A DNA stretch of 64,000 nt, taken from NCBI GenBank assembly GCA_037147175.1, contig JBAWVS010000002.1:45293-109292 (forward strand), in the 5' to 3' direction. Made by a program: the position numbers and the translations under genes. Positions 45,110 through 53,454 of this stretch are shown here, piece by piece. Each line of letters opens with the position of its first letter. Position 1 is the stretch's first letter. The stretch is from a bacterium. GTDB taxonomy: Bacteria > Cyanobacteriota > Vampirovibrionia > Gastranaerophilales > UBA9971. A model generated the notes under the pieces. The model worked only from the letters and a program-made list of their open reading frames with translations. It did no database searches and was not told the DNA's origin.

Positions 45110-45170
45110 TAGATTGCTTCGCTCTTTTTACAATGACGCTTTTGGTGATTTAGCAATTCGAGTTAATCAA
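45110..45170. repeat. Dispersed palindromic repeat, copy 3 (shorter)
   Basis: AGATTGCTTCGCTCTTTTT, AATGACGCTTTTG, ATTTAGCAATT and CGAGTTAATCAA. Read as is, it matches the reverse complement of the left half of copy 1 (AGATTGCTTCGCT, AATGACG, ATTTAGCAATT) and shares the TTCGAGTTAAT end. It lies just after the glycosyltransferase stop. Confidence 0.7.
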
Positions 45171-45288
45171 TGAATATTATTAATATTTTATTATTTGTTT
45201 CAATTTTATAATAATCTTGCTCCTAAGAAGTTATTACTATAAAATTGTTATTTAAATAGTATAAATTTAGGTCATTGTGGAGATAATA

Positions 45289-46476
45289 ATGCAAACTAAA
45301 ATAAATATAACCCCGTCAAAAAAACTTTTAAGCCTGCCTACTTATGTTTTTGCCGAACTTGATGAATGGAAGGAAGAAGCAAGAGCAAAAGGCATGGACT
45401 TAATTGATTTAGGCATAGGAAATCCTGATGGGGCAACACCTCAGCCTGTAGTAGAGGCTGCTATAAAAAGTTTACAGAATGTAAAAAATCATGGTTATCC
45501 TGATTTCAAAGGAAAACTGGAATTAAGGCAGGGAATTTCCGAATGGCTGTTTAACAGGTATGGGATTAATATAGACCCGAAAGATGAAATTCAAACACTT
45601 ATCGGTGCTAAAGAAGGGCTTGCTCATTTGGCACTTGCTTTTACAGATCCGGGAGATATAAATATCGTTCCTGATCCTTATTATCCTGTACTTTCAAGAG
45701 GAAGCTGGATTGCGAGCGCCGATGTTTATCATGTAAAATTAGAAGAAAAAAACGATTTTCTTCCTGATTTATCTTCTATACCGGAAGAAATAGCGCAGAA
45801 AGCAAAAATTTTCTTTATTAATTATCCTAACAATCCCACAGCAGGCGTGGCAACATTAGAATTTTTCAAAAAAATGGTGGATTACTGTAAAAAATATAAT
45901 ATTTTGCTTTGCAGTGATCTTGCCTACACAGAAATATCATTTGAAGGCTATAAACCGCCGAGTGTGTTCCAGGTAGAAGGAGCAAAAGATGTAGCTATAG
46001 AGTTTTATTCTTTTTCAAAAACTTATAACATGGCAGGGTGGAGAATAGGCTTTGCTGTAGGAAACAAAGATATCATCAAAACTTTATACAATGTCAAAAC
46101 TAATATGGATTACGGCACATGTTCCGTGATTCAGGATGCAGCTCTTGCTGCATTAAAGATGCCGTCTTCTTATTCAAAAGAAATTACCGGCAATTATCAA
46201 AGAAGACGCGATTTTATGATAGAAGGTTTTAACAAGCTCGGATGGGATCTTAAAAAAACCAAATCTACCATGTATCTCTGGCTTCAAGTGCCTGAGGGTT
46301 ATGATTCAAAAGGCTGGTGTAAAACAGTTTTAGAAAAAACAGGGGTGGTCTTTACTCCTGGTGTTGCTTTCGGGAAGTACAGCGATAATTATTTCAGGGT
46401 TTCAATCGTACAGCCTGATGAAAAATTATACGAAGCACTTGGTAGGCTTGAAAAAGCAGATATAAGATTTGTATAA
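45289..46476 (+). CDS. dapL: LL-diaminopimelate aminotransferase (DapL-like class I aminotransferase)
   Basis: 395 residues from the ATG at 45289 (GGAG six bases upstream). PLP enzyme of the class I/II aminotransferase fold. Seen: N-terminal LPTYVFAELDEWKEEARAKG, DLGIGNPDGATP, IGAKEGLAHLALAF, YPNNPTAGVAT, SDLAYTEISF, PLP Lys in FYSFSKTYNMAGWRIGFA, and the C-terminal Arg in YFRVSIVQPDE. The GNPDG and NYPNNPTA patterns fit the cyanobacterial/plant DapL route, which makes LL-DAP for lysine and peptidoglycan. A close aspartate aminotransferase homolog cannot be excluded. A weak terminator follows, then the Flp pilin genes. Confidence 0.83.
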   Translation: MQTKINITPSKKLLSLPTYVFAELDEWKEEARAKGMDLIDLGIGNPDGATPQPVVEAAIKSLQNVKNHGYPDFKGKLELRQGISEWLFNRYGINIDPKDEIQTLIGAKEGLAHLALAFTDPGDINIVPDPYYPVLSRGSWIASADVYHVKLEEKNDFLPDLSSIPEEIAQKAKIFFINYPNNPTAGVATLEFFKKMVDYCKKYNILLCSDLAYTEISFEGYKPPSVFQVEGAKDVAIEFYSFSKTYNMAGWRIGFAVGNKDIIKTLYNVKTNMDYGTCSVIQDAALAALKMPSSYSKEITGNYQRRRDFMIEGFNKLGWDLKKTKSTMYLWLQVPEGYDSKGWCKTVLEKTGVVFTPGVAFGKYSDNYFRVSIVQPDEKLYEALGRLEKADIRFV

Positions 46477-46511
46477 TTAATTATTTAAAGCCTTATGTGT
46501 GAGTATTAAAA

Positions 46512-46541
46512 AATCACCCTTAAAAGTGATTATCAAATTTT
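46512..46541 (+). terminator. Weak terminator-like hairpin after dapL
   Basis: AATCAC (46512-46517) and GTGATT (46526-46531) form a 6-bp stem with an 8-base loop; an interrupted T-run follows. Confidence 0.4.
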
Positions 46542-46605
46542 TAAATTAAGTTATAATTAAATAGTAATGTTAAAAGAATTTAATTAACAGGAGTTTAAGT
46601 GAGTA

Positions 46606-46797
46606 ATGAGAAGAATCTGTAAAAATAGAAAAAGCAAAGGACAAAGTCTTGTTGAGTATGGTCTTATCTTGGCGTTAGTTTCTGTAGTTGCTATTACAGT
46701 ATTACAAACAATGGGCGGACAAATTAAAACAACAGTTAGCGGTTTGACAGCTAAACTGCAACAGGCTAACCAGATATCGCAACAGGCTTCAACATAG
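46606..46797 (+). CDS. Flp-type pilin
   Basis: 63 residues. A basic leader ending KSKG is followed by the processing motif G/QSLVEYGLILALVSVVAI and a hydrophobic helix, then a short Gln/Ser-rich tail. This is the Flp/Fap pilin plan: prepilin peptidase cleavage after Gly with Glu at +5 and Tyr at +6. It builds adhesive Tad pili. The Shine-Dalgarno AGGAG lies 12 bases upstream. A second pilin-like gene follows 11 bases later; the export machinery (tadA ATPase, tadB/C, rcpA) is not in this window. Confidence 0.85.
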   Translation: MRRICKNRKSKGQSLVEYGLILALVSVVAITVLQTMGGQIKTTVSGLTAKLQQANQISQQAST

Positions 46798-46808
46798 TAT
46801 AATTAAGT

Positions 46809-47051
46809 ATGAAACAATTTAATATAATGAAAAAAAAGGCTCAATCTATAGCTGAATGGGGCGTAGTTGTTGCATTGATTTCAGTTTTTTCCATGTATGT
46901 ATTATTCATTATGGGAGATAAATTGAAAGAACTTCAGCAACGGATAGGAATTGCCTTAAATCAATCTGATCAAGTGTCAAATACCACTCTTAGTCCCACT
47001 CCTAGTGCGGGTTCTGCTCATACACCTGTTTCCAGTCCTTGTCCTCCGTAG
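46809..47051 (+). CDS. Flp-pilin-like protein with Ser/Thr/Pro tail
   Basis: 80 residues. The basic leader FNIMKKKA is followed by QSIAEWGVVVALISVFSMY, the same layout as the upstream Flp pilin, but Ala replaces Gly before the cleavage site and Trp replaces Tyr at +6. After the helix there is a 40-residue region ending in a Ser/Thr/Pro-rich tail (TLSPTPSAGS, then HTPVSSPCPP). It may be a minor pilin. The Pro/Thr tail resembles that of the protein encoded at 53455-53718 and could be a glycosylated or extended surface region. Confidence 0.7.
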   Translation: MKQFNIMKKKAQSIAEWGVVVALISVFSMYVLFIMGDKLKELQQRIGIALNQSDQVSNTTLSPTPSAGSAHTPVSSPCPP

Positions 47052-47064
47052 TTAAACAGGATAT

Positions 47065-48351
47065 TTAAACATTTTTTATTTCATATAAAGCATTTACTAT
47101 TGCCGGATCCCACTTGATTCCGGCTTCTTTTTTGAGAATATCGAGAATTTCTTTTTGAGAAAGAGGTGTTCTGTACGATCTCTGTGCGTTCATTGCTTGA
47201 TACGCATCAGCCACAGCTATTATGCGCGCACCAAGAGGGATACTCATTCCGGAAAGACCTTCTGGAGTTCCTTTTCCATCCCATCTTTCTTTGTGATAAT
47301 GAACATAAGGAATAACTTCGGATAGGAAATTTATTTTCATCAGTACATTTACACCGATGTTAGGGTGATTTTGAAGTTTTTCCCATGTTTCTTGAGAAGG
47401 TTTTTCTGTACTGGAAAAGATTTCTTCAGGTAAACTTATTTGACCGATATTGTGCAGCAAACCTGCATAATATATTAAGTCCAAAGTTTTTTCATTTAAG
47501 TTGATATGCTCAGAGATATCTCTTGCAAGTTCAGCAACATTTTTTGAATGTGCATGTGATTGGCTTTTAATATCTACAGCACATGCAAGTGCCTCAACAA
47601 ATTGCTGTTGTTCATCTCCGAGATCACCTATACTTGCAGTCAAGTCTGTTCTTAGTTGTCTTAATTCAACAGGGCTTGCCTCTTCATCTTTCAAGGCAGC
47701 AGCAGTTTGTTCCGTCAATTTTTGCAGTCTCATTGAAGTTACGAATAAGCTTGCAGTTATTTCAAGAAGATTAATATATTCTTGAGAAATGTTTTTTAAT
47801 TCTTTATTTTCAACACAAACAACGCCGACATTACCCCAGTTATTAGCCATAGGAACGGCTAATAAAGTTGAAACGTCTTCTTTATAATTTTTAATGTAAA
47901 TAGTCTCACATGTTAAAAAAGATTGAATAATGGGATTATTTTCTTTGCTTAAGAAGCATCCGATAGTGCTGTCATCTATGCAGGAAGCCCCCATTGTAAC
48001 GAGCAAACCTTTTTCTTTTGATGTTTTTATAAAGTCAGGGGTTAAATAAATACGACAACTGTCTACATCCAACATTTGTGCCATTGTTTTTGCAATAGAG
48101 TTGTACACGATACATTCATCTTCACTGTTAAATCCCAGCAGGGTAAGTGTATTGTCGAGAGAATAAATAGAAATCAGTTCGCTCAATTGTTTTTTAAGTC
48201 GATCAATTTTCCCTTTGACGGAAGTATCTATTTTTTTTAATAAATCCTGTGAAATTAAGTGTTCTGTTAAAAAATCGCCCATGTTTAAGGCGAAAATAGC
48301 CTCGATAGGGTCGTTATCTATTGTAATTCTTTGACTCTGACTCAACTTCAA
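47065..48351 (-). CDS. GAF-HD-GYP-like signalling protein with degenerate catalytic residues
   Basis: 428 residues. An N-terminal unknown segment (about 1-75), a GAF-like domain (about 80-215; VDSCRIYLTPDF, LLAVPMANNWGNVGVVCVEN), and an HD-GYP-like domain (about 235-425). In the latter the first His (AHSKNVAELA) and QNHPNIG are kept. But HDxGK reads LLHNIGQI (Asp to Asn), HHExxDGxGYP reads YHKERWDGKGTP, and ADxxDA reads VADAYQAM. These changes hit metal ligands, so hydrolysis of cyclic di-GMP is doubtful; a binding or scaffold role is possible. It converges on the Flp pilin genes; a link to pilus control is speculative. Confidence 0.78.
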   Translation of the reverse strand: MKLSQSQRITIDNDPIEAIFALNMGDFLTEHLISQDLLKKIDTSVKGKIDRLKKQLSELISIYSLDNTLTLLGFNSEDECIVYNSIAKTMAQMLDVDSCRIYLTPDFIKTSKEKGLLVTMGASCIDDSTIGCFLSKENNPIIQSFLTCETIYIKNYKEDVSTLLAVPMANNWGNVGVVCVENKELKNISQEYINLLEITASLFVTSMRLQKLTEQTAAALKDEEASPVELRQLRTDLTASIGDLGDEQQQFVEALACAVDIKSQSHAHSKNVAELARDISEHINLNEKTLDLIYYAGLLHNIGQISLPEEIFSSTEKPSQETWEKLQNHPNIGVNVLMKINFLSEVIPYVHYHKERWDGKGTPEGLSGMSIPLGARIIAVADAYQAMNAQRSYRTPLSQKEILDILKKEAGIKWDPAIVNALYEIKNV

Positions 48352-48593
48352 TAACTCCTTAAATTCTTTGTAGCCCTAGAATGAGTTCAGCTTGCACAGT
48401 CTGTTTGCAACAGCCGTTATTGCCTTCATTCCCTTCTCTTTCTGAATACTTACCAAATTTTGTACGTTTTTAAAACAGGATTAAAATTTGGATACTTTTA
48501 ATAACTTTTTTTCTTATTACTAATATCGGACGTTTTTAAAAAAACTTTGATAAAATTTCAAATTATTTACAAAAAGAATTACAGTGATAGTTT

Positions 48594-50984
48594 TTAAATT
48601 TCAATAAGGTTGTTTTCCATAGTCCAAATGCCGCATGGGCAAATCCCCGAGCATATACCGCAGCCGATGCATTTATCAGGATTGCTAATATATTCAAAAG
48701 CACCGTCAGAATTTATATTTCTGGTAATAGCCTGCTCAGGGCAAATTTCTTTGCAGTATTCACAATCTCTGCAAAAACCGCAACTCATACAACGATCAGT
48801 TTCTTTTTCAGGCTCCATTCCAATAATTTTTTGTGGGTTTATAGGGTTATAGTACTCGTCTTTTATTCGATTTTTCGGAATCATAGGCGATTTCTCGAAT
48901 TTATCCGGAGGTTGCCCGGAAAGCATTTTATCGATATTAATTGCGACTTTTCTGCCATCCGCAAGCGCGTTAGTAAACAAACCGAGCTTTACAGCATCTC
49001 CAAGAACGAATATTTTAGAGTTATTTATTGTTTGCATATATTCGTTAACTTTTATAAGTCCTTTTTCATCAAGATAATCTCTTTCTGTGAATGAAAAATC
49101 GGGTCTGTCACCTACAGAAATTATTACTGTATCCGCTTCTAAAGTTCTTCCGTCTTTAAGATGCACTCTTTTATCGGTGATTTTTTCCGTAAAACATGGC
49201 CAGAGGATTTTTGCGCCTAACGCCTCGACATGTTTTATTTCTTTATCAAAAGCAGCCGGTTTTTGAATATCTATTGCGGTAACTTCTTTTGCGCCCAGAT
49301 TGTAAGCACCGATTACAACGTCCATTGCAGCATTTCCTGCTCCAATTACAACAACTTTTTTGCCGATGGGAGGTTTTTCGCCTTTGTTTACGGCTTTCAA
49401 GAAATCCAGACCTTTTATAAATCTTTCATGACCTTCAAAAGGAATAACTACAGGGTTATGAGCGCCTATCGCCACAACAACGGCATCATAATCTTTTTCC
49501 AGCTTGATGAAAAGCTCTTTATTTACTTTAGTATTTGTTTTTACATTAATTCCTGAGTCAATAATTCTTTGAAGTTCGGTATCCAGAATATTTCTTTCAA
49601 GCCTATCTTCAGGAATAACCTGTTTTAGCTTTCCGCCAAAAACAGCATCCTGTTCTAAAATATCTACTTTGTAACCCGATTTTCTTAAATGCCAGGCAGC
49701 TCCAAGACCTGCTGCACCTGAACCTATAACAGCAATCTTTTTGTTTTTTTCTTTAACAGAGAAGTTTATTTTGATGTCTTTGGAAAGTTTTCCTAACTCA
49801 GCCATTTTTATTGGCTGGTCTATGTATTTTCTGCTGCATTCGTTAATACATAAGTTTGGGCATACTTGTCCGCAAACAGAGGCCGGAAACGGACTGTATT
49901 CAAGTACAAGCTCAAGAGCTTTTGAAATTTCTCCTTGCCTGAGAAGAGAAATTCTCTTTTGTGTCGGAATTCCTATAGGGCAGTTGTATTCGCAAGGTGC
50001 GCTGTAAAGAGCATTTTTCCATACAGGGTATTTAAGTCTTAAATCCCCTGTTGAAACTAAATCCGAGATTGCATAATCATCTTCAATCAAGTCGCCAAAG
50101 ATTCCGCCTTCAACCCATTTGCCTAACCTGAATTGTTTTAAAGGCATTAATGATTTAGTTTTGTTTTCTTCATAAGTTTTTGCGACTATTTTGTGCCATT
50201 GCGAAGCCGGTGAAGAGAAAGATGAGCTTTGATTCTCATTATTTATTTGAAGCTCTTTGCTTAATTCGTTTATTAATTCCGTCTTGCCTATTTTATTTAG
50301 AAAAACAGGAAGTCCTTTAAGTAAAAAATCTTTATCGCCATCGTTTAAGTCCATAAGCCAGACTTGACTGGAAAGGTCTTTTACGTTTCCGCGAACGTAT
50401 ACAGTTCCTCCTACCATACCGACACAGCTTCTGTATCCAAGAACAGAATTCGAGTTTTCACAGCCGTAACCGCAAATTACTGCGGTACCACCGCCCATAA
50501 ATTCAAAACTGAATGACCCCGTGTTTTTAAGAACCCAGAATTCCGGCGGTGGAAACTTAGGATCGTGTTTCATAAGAGCACCGGAGCGTGTTCCTGTTCT
50601 TCCTGCTATATAAATTTTTCCACTGGCGGCGCAGTGTGCTGTTGTGTCGCCACCATCGCCTATCACCGTGATTTCTGCACCGTCATTAAGCCAGCCAACA
50701 TCGGCAGGAGCAGAGCCTTCGACTAAAATTTCTGTTCCGGTCATTCCCATAGAGCCTACGCGTTGGCCTGGGTTTGTAACTTTAAATTTTAAAGGGTGAT
50801 TTTCTTTATCCCATAAAGGACCGCCAATATTATGATGCCCTGAGGCGTTAATTTCAAATTCTTTATAGCCTTCTTCAAGTTTATTATATAATTCCTGTAA
50901 TAACTGTTGCGTAGATATTCTCTGTCCGTCAACAATACCATTTATTACAGCTATTTTATCCGTTTTTATGTTCTGTTCAGGCAC
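48594..50984 (-). CDS. Fusion: glutamate synthase GXGXG domain + GltD oxidoreductase + ferredoxin
   Basis: 796 residues from GTG at 50984 (AAGGA nine bases upstream; longer frames start in poor context). Domains: GXGXG beta-helix of the glutamate synthase alpha-subunit C-terminus (about 1-240; INASGHHNIGGP, MGGTVYVRGNV type repeats); a GltD-like part with N-terminal Cys clusters (CEYNCPIGIPTQKR, CGQVCPNLCINEC), FAD motif IAVIGSGAAGLGAAWHL and NAD(P)H motif VVVIGAGNAAMDVV; and a C-terminal 2[4Fe-4S] ferredoxin (CMSCGFCRDCEYCKEICP, CIGCGICSGICPCG). No glutaminase or FMN synthase domain is present, so either those subunits are encoded elsewhere or this is another flavin-based oxidoreductase. Expressed alone. 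Confidence 0.87.
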   Translation of the reverse strand: MPEQNIKTDKIAVINGIVDGQRISTQQLLQELYNKLEEGYKEFEINASGHHNIGGPLWDKENHPLKFKVTNPGQRVGSMGMTGTEILVEGSAPADVGWLNDGAEITVIGDGGDTTAHCAASGKIYIAGRTGTRSGALMKHDPKFPPPEFWVLKNTGSFSFEFMGGGTAVICGYGCENSNSVLGYRSCVGMVGGTVYVRGNVKDLSSQVWLMDLNDGDKDFLLKGLPVFLNKIGKTELINELSKELQINNENQSSSFSSPASQWHKIVAKTYEENKTKSLMPLKQFRLGKWVEGGIFGDLIEDDYAISDLVSTGDLRLKYPVWKNALYSAPCEYNCPIGIPTQKRISLLRQGEISKALELVLEYSPFPASVCGQVCPNLCINECSRKYIDQPIKMAELGKLSKDIKINFSVKEKNKKIAVIGSGAAGLGAAWHLRKSGYKVDILEQDAVFGGKLKQVIPEDRLERNILDTELQRIIDSGINVKTNTKVNKELFIKLEKDYDAVVVAIGAHNPVVIPFEGHERFIKGLDFLKAVNKGEKPPIGKKVVVIGAGNAAMDVVIGAYNLGAKEVTAIDIQKPAAFDKEIKHVEALGAKILWPCFTEKITDKRVHLKDGRTLEADTVIISVGDRPDFSFTERDYLDEKGLIKVNEYMQTINNSKIFVLGDAVKLGLFTNALADGRKVAINIDKMLSGQPPDKFEKSPMIPKNRIKDEYYNPINPQKIIGMEPEKETDRCMSCGFCRDCEYCKEICPEQAITRNINSDGAFEYISNPDKCIGCGICSGICPCGIWTMENNLIEI

Positions 50985-51246
50985 GATTTGTTTCCTTGAT
51001 GCAATGTAATAATTGTTAAAGCTCAACCAGTAAACACAGATATTATAATACAAATTAAGTTAAATAAATATTTTTTAAATTATTAAGAAATATTAAAATA
51101 AAATATTTCCAATAATAACAGGTTTGTATTTTATGTTTTAAAAAACAGGAATCAGCAAAAGTATCAATTTTTTTTGAGGGTTTTTAAGTATATGTAAAAC
51201 AAATTAACAAATTTGAAATAATTTAACAAAAAAAGGAAGGTTGAAA

Positions 51247-51669
51247 ATGACAAACAGTATTCAGTCAAATTACAGAAATCGGCAAATTGGCTTTGGGATG
51301 TCTCAATTCAGGGATTTGGAAGTATTGGCTAAAAATCCCGAAATAACAACAGGAGCAGCAGAAGCTATTGCTAAGTACATAAAAGAAGAAGCGCCTATAG
51401 ACGGGAAAAATATTCTTCTTTATCTGGTACCTTCAAGAAGATTATATAATGACATAAGTGCTTCTGTTAAAAGAAAGCCTGTTGGATTATGGCAAAGTGT
51501 AAAATCATTATTCAGTGGTGGTAAAATTTTATCAGTAAAATATAATTCGTCAAATCCTGTCGCGTCATTTAAAGACTTGACTGATAATGCTTTAAAGTTC
51601 TTTGAAGAAAAAGAAGCAAAAGAAATTGATACAAATGATAAAGCAAAAATTTTTAATGTAAGGTTATGA
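51247..51669 (+). CDS. Hypothetical protein, 140 residues
   Basis: Family not recognised. The start at ATG 51247 has GGAAGG six bases upstream. The N-terminus SIQSNYRNRQIGFGMSQFRD is polar and aromatic. The middle is helical (ITTGAAEAIAKYIKEEAP) with KNILLYLVPSRRLYND; a basic stretch (SVKRKPVGLWQSVKSLFSG) is followed by an acidic C-terminal helix. There is no signal peptide. It has the same general style as the gene at 63414-63872 (short polar lead with an F-G motif, then helical domain), perhaps a lineage-specific family. Confidence 0.6.
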   Translation: MTNSIQSNYRNRQIGFGMSQFRDLEVLAKNPEITTGAAEAIAKYIKEEAPIDGKNILLYLVPSRRLYNDISASVKRKPVGLWQSVKSLFSGGKILSVKYNSSNPVASFKDLTDNALKFFEEKEAKEIDTNDKAKIFNVRL

Positions 51670-51675
51670 TAACAA

Positions 51676-52356
51676 CTAAATTCCTATATCAGCAAAGCTT
51701 TTACCATTTGTCTTTAAAGCTCTTTCAAGCCTTAAACAGGATTCGCACTTGCCGCAATGTTTTTCTTCATCCGTATAGCAGCTTCTTACGAGATTCAAAG
51801 GGGCTTCAATCTCAATGGCAAGCTTTATAATCTCTGTTTTATCCAGATTTATAAGAGGAGCAAATACTTTTGGCTTTGCAAGGGTTGAAAATTCAAAAGC
51901 TGCATTAATTTTATCGATAAAGTCCTGTGTATTGTCCGGAAATGTAGTTCCTTCTTCTTTGTTTGCTCCAAAAATTATATGAGAAAAATCCATGCTGTCA
52001 GCGAAGCATGCCGCGATATTTAAAAATACCCCGTTTCTGTTTGGAACCCAGACATTTTTTGCAGAATTTAATGTTAATTCAGGATTGTCCAGTTCTTCTG
52101 AGTCAAGCTCAGGTAAATCCTGATCAGTGTTAACAAGTGAAGTCTCTGTTATTTCCTGTAACCATGGCGTTTTTATAACTTTATGTTCAATATTAAAATA
52201 ATCAGCGATAGTTTTCGCTGCTGCAATTTCTTTTTTTACAGATCTTTGACCATAGTCAAAAGTTAAGGCAAGCTGAATATTATATTCATCTTTTGCATAA
52301 GCAAGACTAATAAACGAATCAAGCCCGCCTGAGAGCAAAACAATACTTTTATTCAT
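51676..52356 (-). CDS. queC: 7-cyano-7-deazaguanine synthase
   Basis: 226 residues. An ATP-dependent enzyme that makes preQ0 for queuosine. Seen: PP-loop VLLSGGLDSFISLAYA, VPNRNGVFLNIAA, FGANKEEGTTFPD, and the zinc site SCYTDEEKHCGKCESCLRL (four Cys). The ATG at 52356 is chosen because the family begins right before the PP-loop and GAGG lies six bases upstream. This places the start inside the acidic tail of the upstream HEAT-repeat gene (8-base overlap). Other queuosine genes (queD, queE, queF) are not in the window. Confidence 0.94.
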   Translation of the reverse strand: MNKSIVLLSGGLDSFISLAYAKDEYNIQLALTFDYGQRSVKKEIAAAKTIADYFNIEHKVIKTPWLQEITETSLVNTDQDLPELDSEELDNPELTLNSAKNVWVPNRNGVFLNIAACFADSMDFSHIIFGANKEEGTTFPDNTQDFIDKINAAFEFSTLAKPKVFAPLINLDKTEIIKLAIEIEAPLNLVRSCYTDEEKHCGKCESCLRLERALKTNGKSFADIGI

Positions 52357-53287
52357 CTTCATCCTCTTCGTCTTCTTCAAGAATTTCGTGTATTTCGTTT
52401 CTGCAGCAATCGAGAAGGTCTTTTTTCTGCAGTAAATTAATGACATAATCTCTTCCCGCAATATTATAAAGAGCGTTAACAGCACTTATTGCAACATTTT
52501 CGTCTTTGTCATAAATCATAGGTTCAATTAAAGACAGGACTATTTCGTCATCAATTTCGCAAAGAGCCTCCATAGCACTGATTCTGACTTGAGGTGATTC
52601 ATCCACAAGAGTATTTTTAAGGGCTCTAAGTTTTTTATCTTGATTGAATCCTAATTTAGCGAGTGCTTCAATAGTTTTTTCCTTTAAGAAGGTAAATTTG
52701 TCGATGATTCCTTTTTTTGTTTCGATAATACTTATTAAAGGGTCTACAGCTCTCTCATCGCCAAGCATCCCAAGTGCTTTTGCTGCTGATTCTCTTAAGT
52801 ATACTGACTTTTCCTCTTCGTCAGTTACGATGTTTATAAGCGGTGCAACTGCATAAATATTGCCAATCCTTCCAAGAGCTTCTGCTGCAGAGAGTCGTAT
52901 CTTATAATATTCGTTTTTATCGTTCATTATATACATTAAAGGAACAACAGCACTGTCGTCTTTTAGTTCCCCAAGAATATTAGCGGTTGCGCATCTTACT
53001 TTTAAGTATTTATCGTGGGCATCCGGGCTTTTATAATCCGTTAAAAGTCTTATTAGTACGTCCACAGAACTTTTGTCTTTGTATTTCCCAATCATTTGAA
53101 TGATATGAAGAAGAATTTTGGGATGTGTTTCTTTGCAGGCAAAGAAGTTTAAGATTGATACAGCTTCTTTTTCGGTTAAATTTTTCAAATGATTAATTTT
53201 CTTGATAGCATCATCAGGGTTACAATCCTGATCTATCAAGAATTCTTCTAAAAGTTTTTCAAATTTTTCTTTATTTTCTTCGAACAT
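52349..53287 (-). CDS. HEAT-repeat protein (PBS-lyase-type repeats)
   Basis: About 312 residues from ATG 53287 (a GTG two codons earlier is possible). It is almost entirely repeats of 30-40 residues, for example VDVLIRLLTDYKS, AATANILGELKDDSAVVPLM type, AEALGRIGNIYAVAPLINIV and AAKALGMLGDERAVDPLISI. Such repeats occur in phycobilin lyases and in many scaffold proteins. With no photosystem here, a protein-binding scaffold is more likely. It ends in an acidic tail (EEDEEDEDE) whose DNA also carries the queC ribosome-binding site and start. Confidence 0.85.
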   Translation of the reverse strand: MFEENKEKFEKLLEEFLIDQDCNPDDAIKKINHLKNLTEKEAVSILNFFACKETHPKILLHIIQMIGKYKDKSSVDVLIRLLTDYKSPDAHDKYLKVRCATANILGELKDDSAVVPLMYIMNDKNEYYKIRLSAAEALGRIGNIYAVAPLINIVTDEEEKSVYLRESAAKALGMLGDERAVDPLISIIETKKGIIDKFTFLKEKTIEALAKLGFNQDKKLRALKNTLVDESPQVRISAMEALCEIDDEIVLSLIEPMIYDKDENVAISAVNALYNIAGRDYVINLLQKKDLLDCCRNEIHEILEEDEEDEDE

Positions 53288-53403
53288 AACCACAGAGAAT
53301 ATAATATAACCTTTACAGATTTCATTATATTTAAAAAATCAAAATAAAGCTTTAATTTAAAAAAAGTTTATATGTTATTTTACAAGATAGGCTCTAAATA
53401 TAA

Positions 53404-53450
53404 AAAATCCGGTCTTTTTACAATTAAAGAAAAACCGGATTCTTTTTTAT
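53404..53450 (-). terminator. Terminator after the Pro-Thr repeat gene
   Basis: On the minus strand AATCCGGTTTTT pairs with AAAAAGACCGGATT, followed by TTTTT. The plus strand also has a T-run, so it can work in both directions. Confidence 0.75.
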
Positions 53451-53454
53451 AAGA

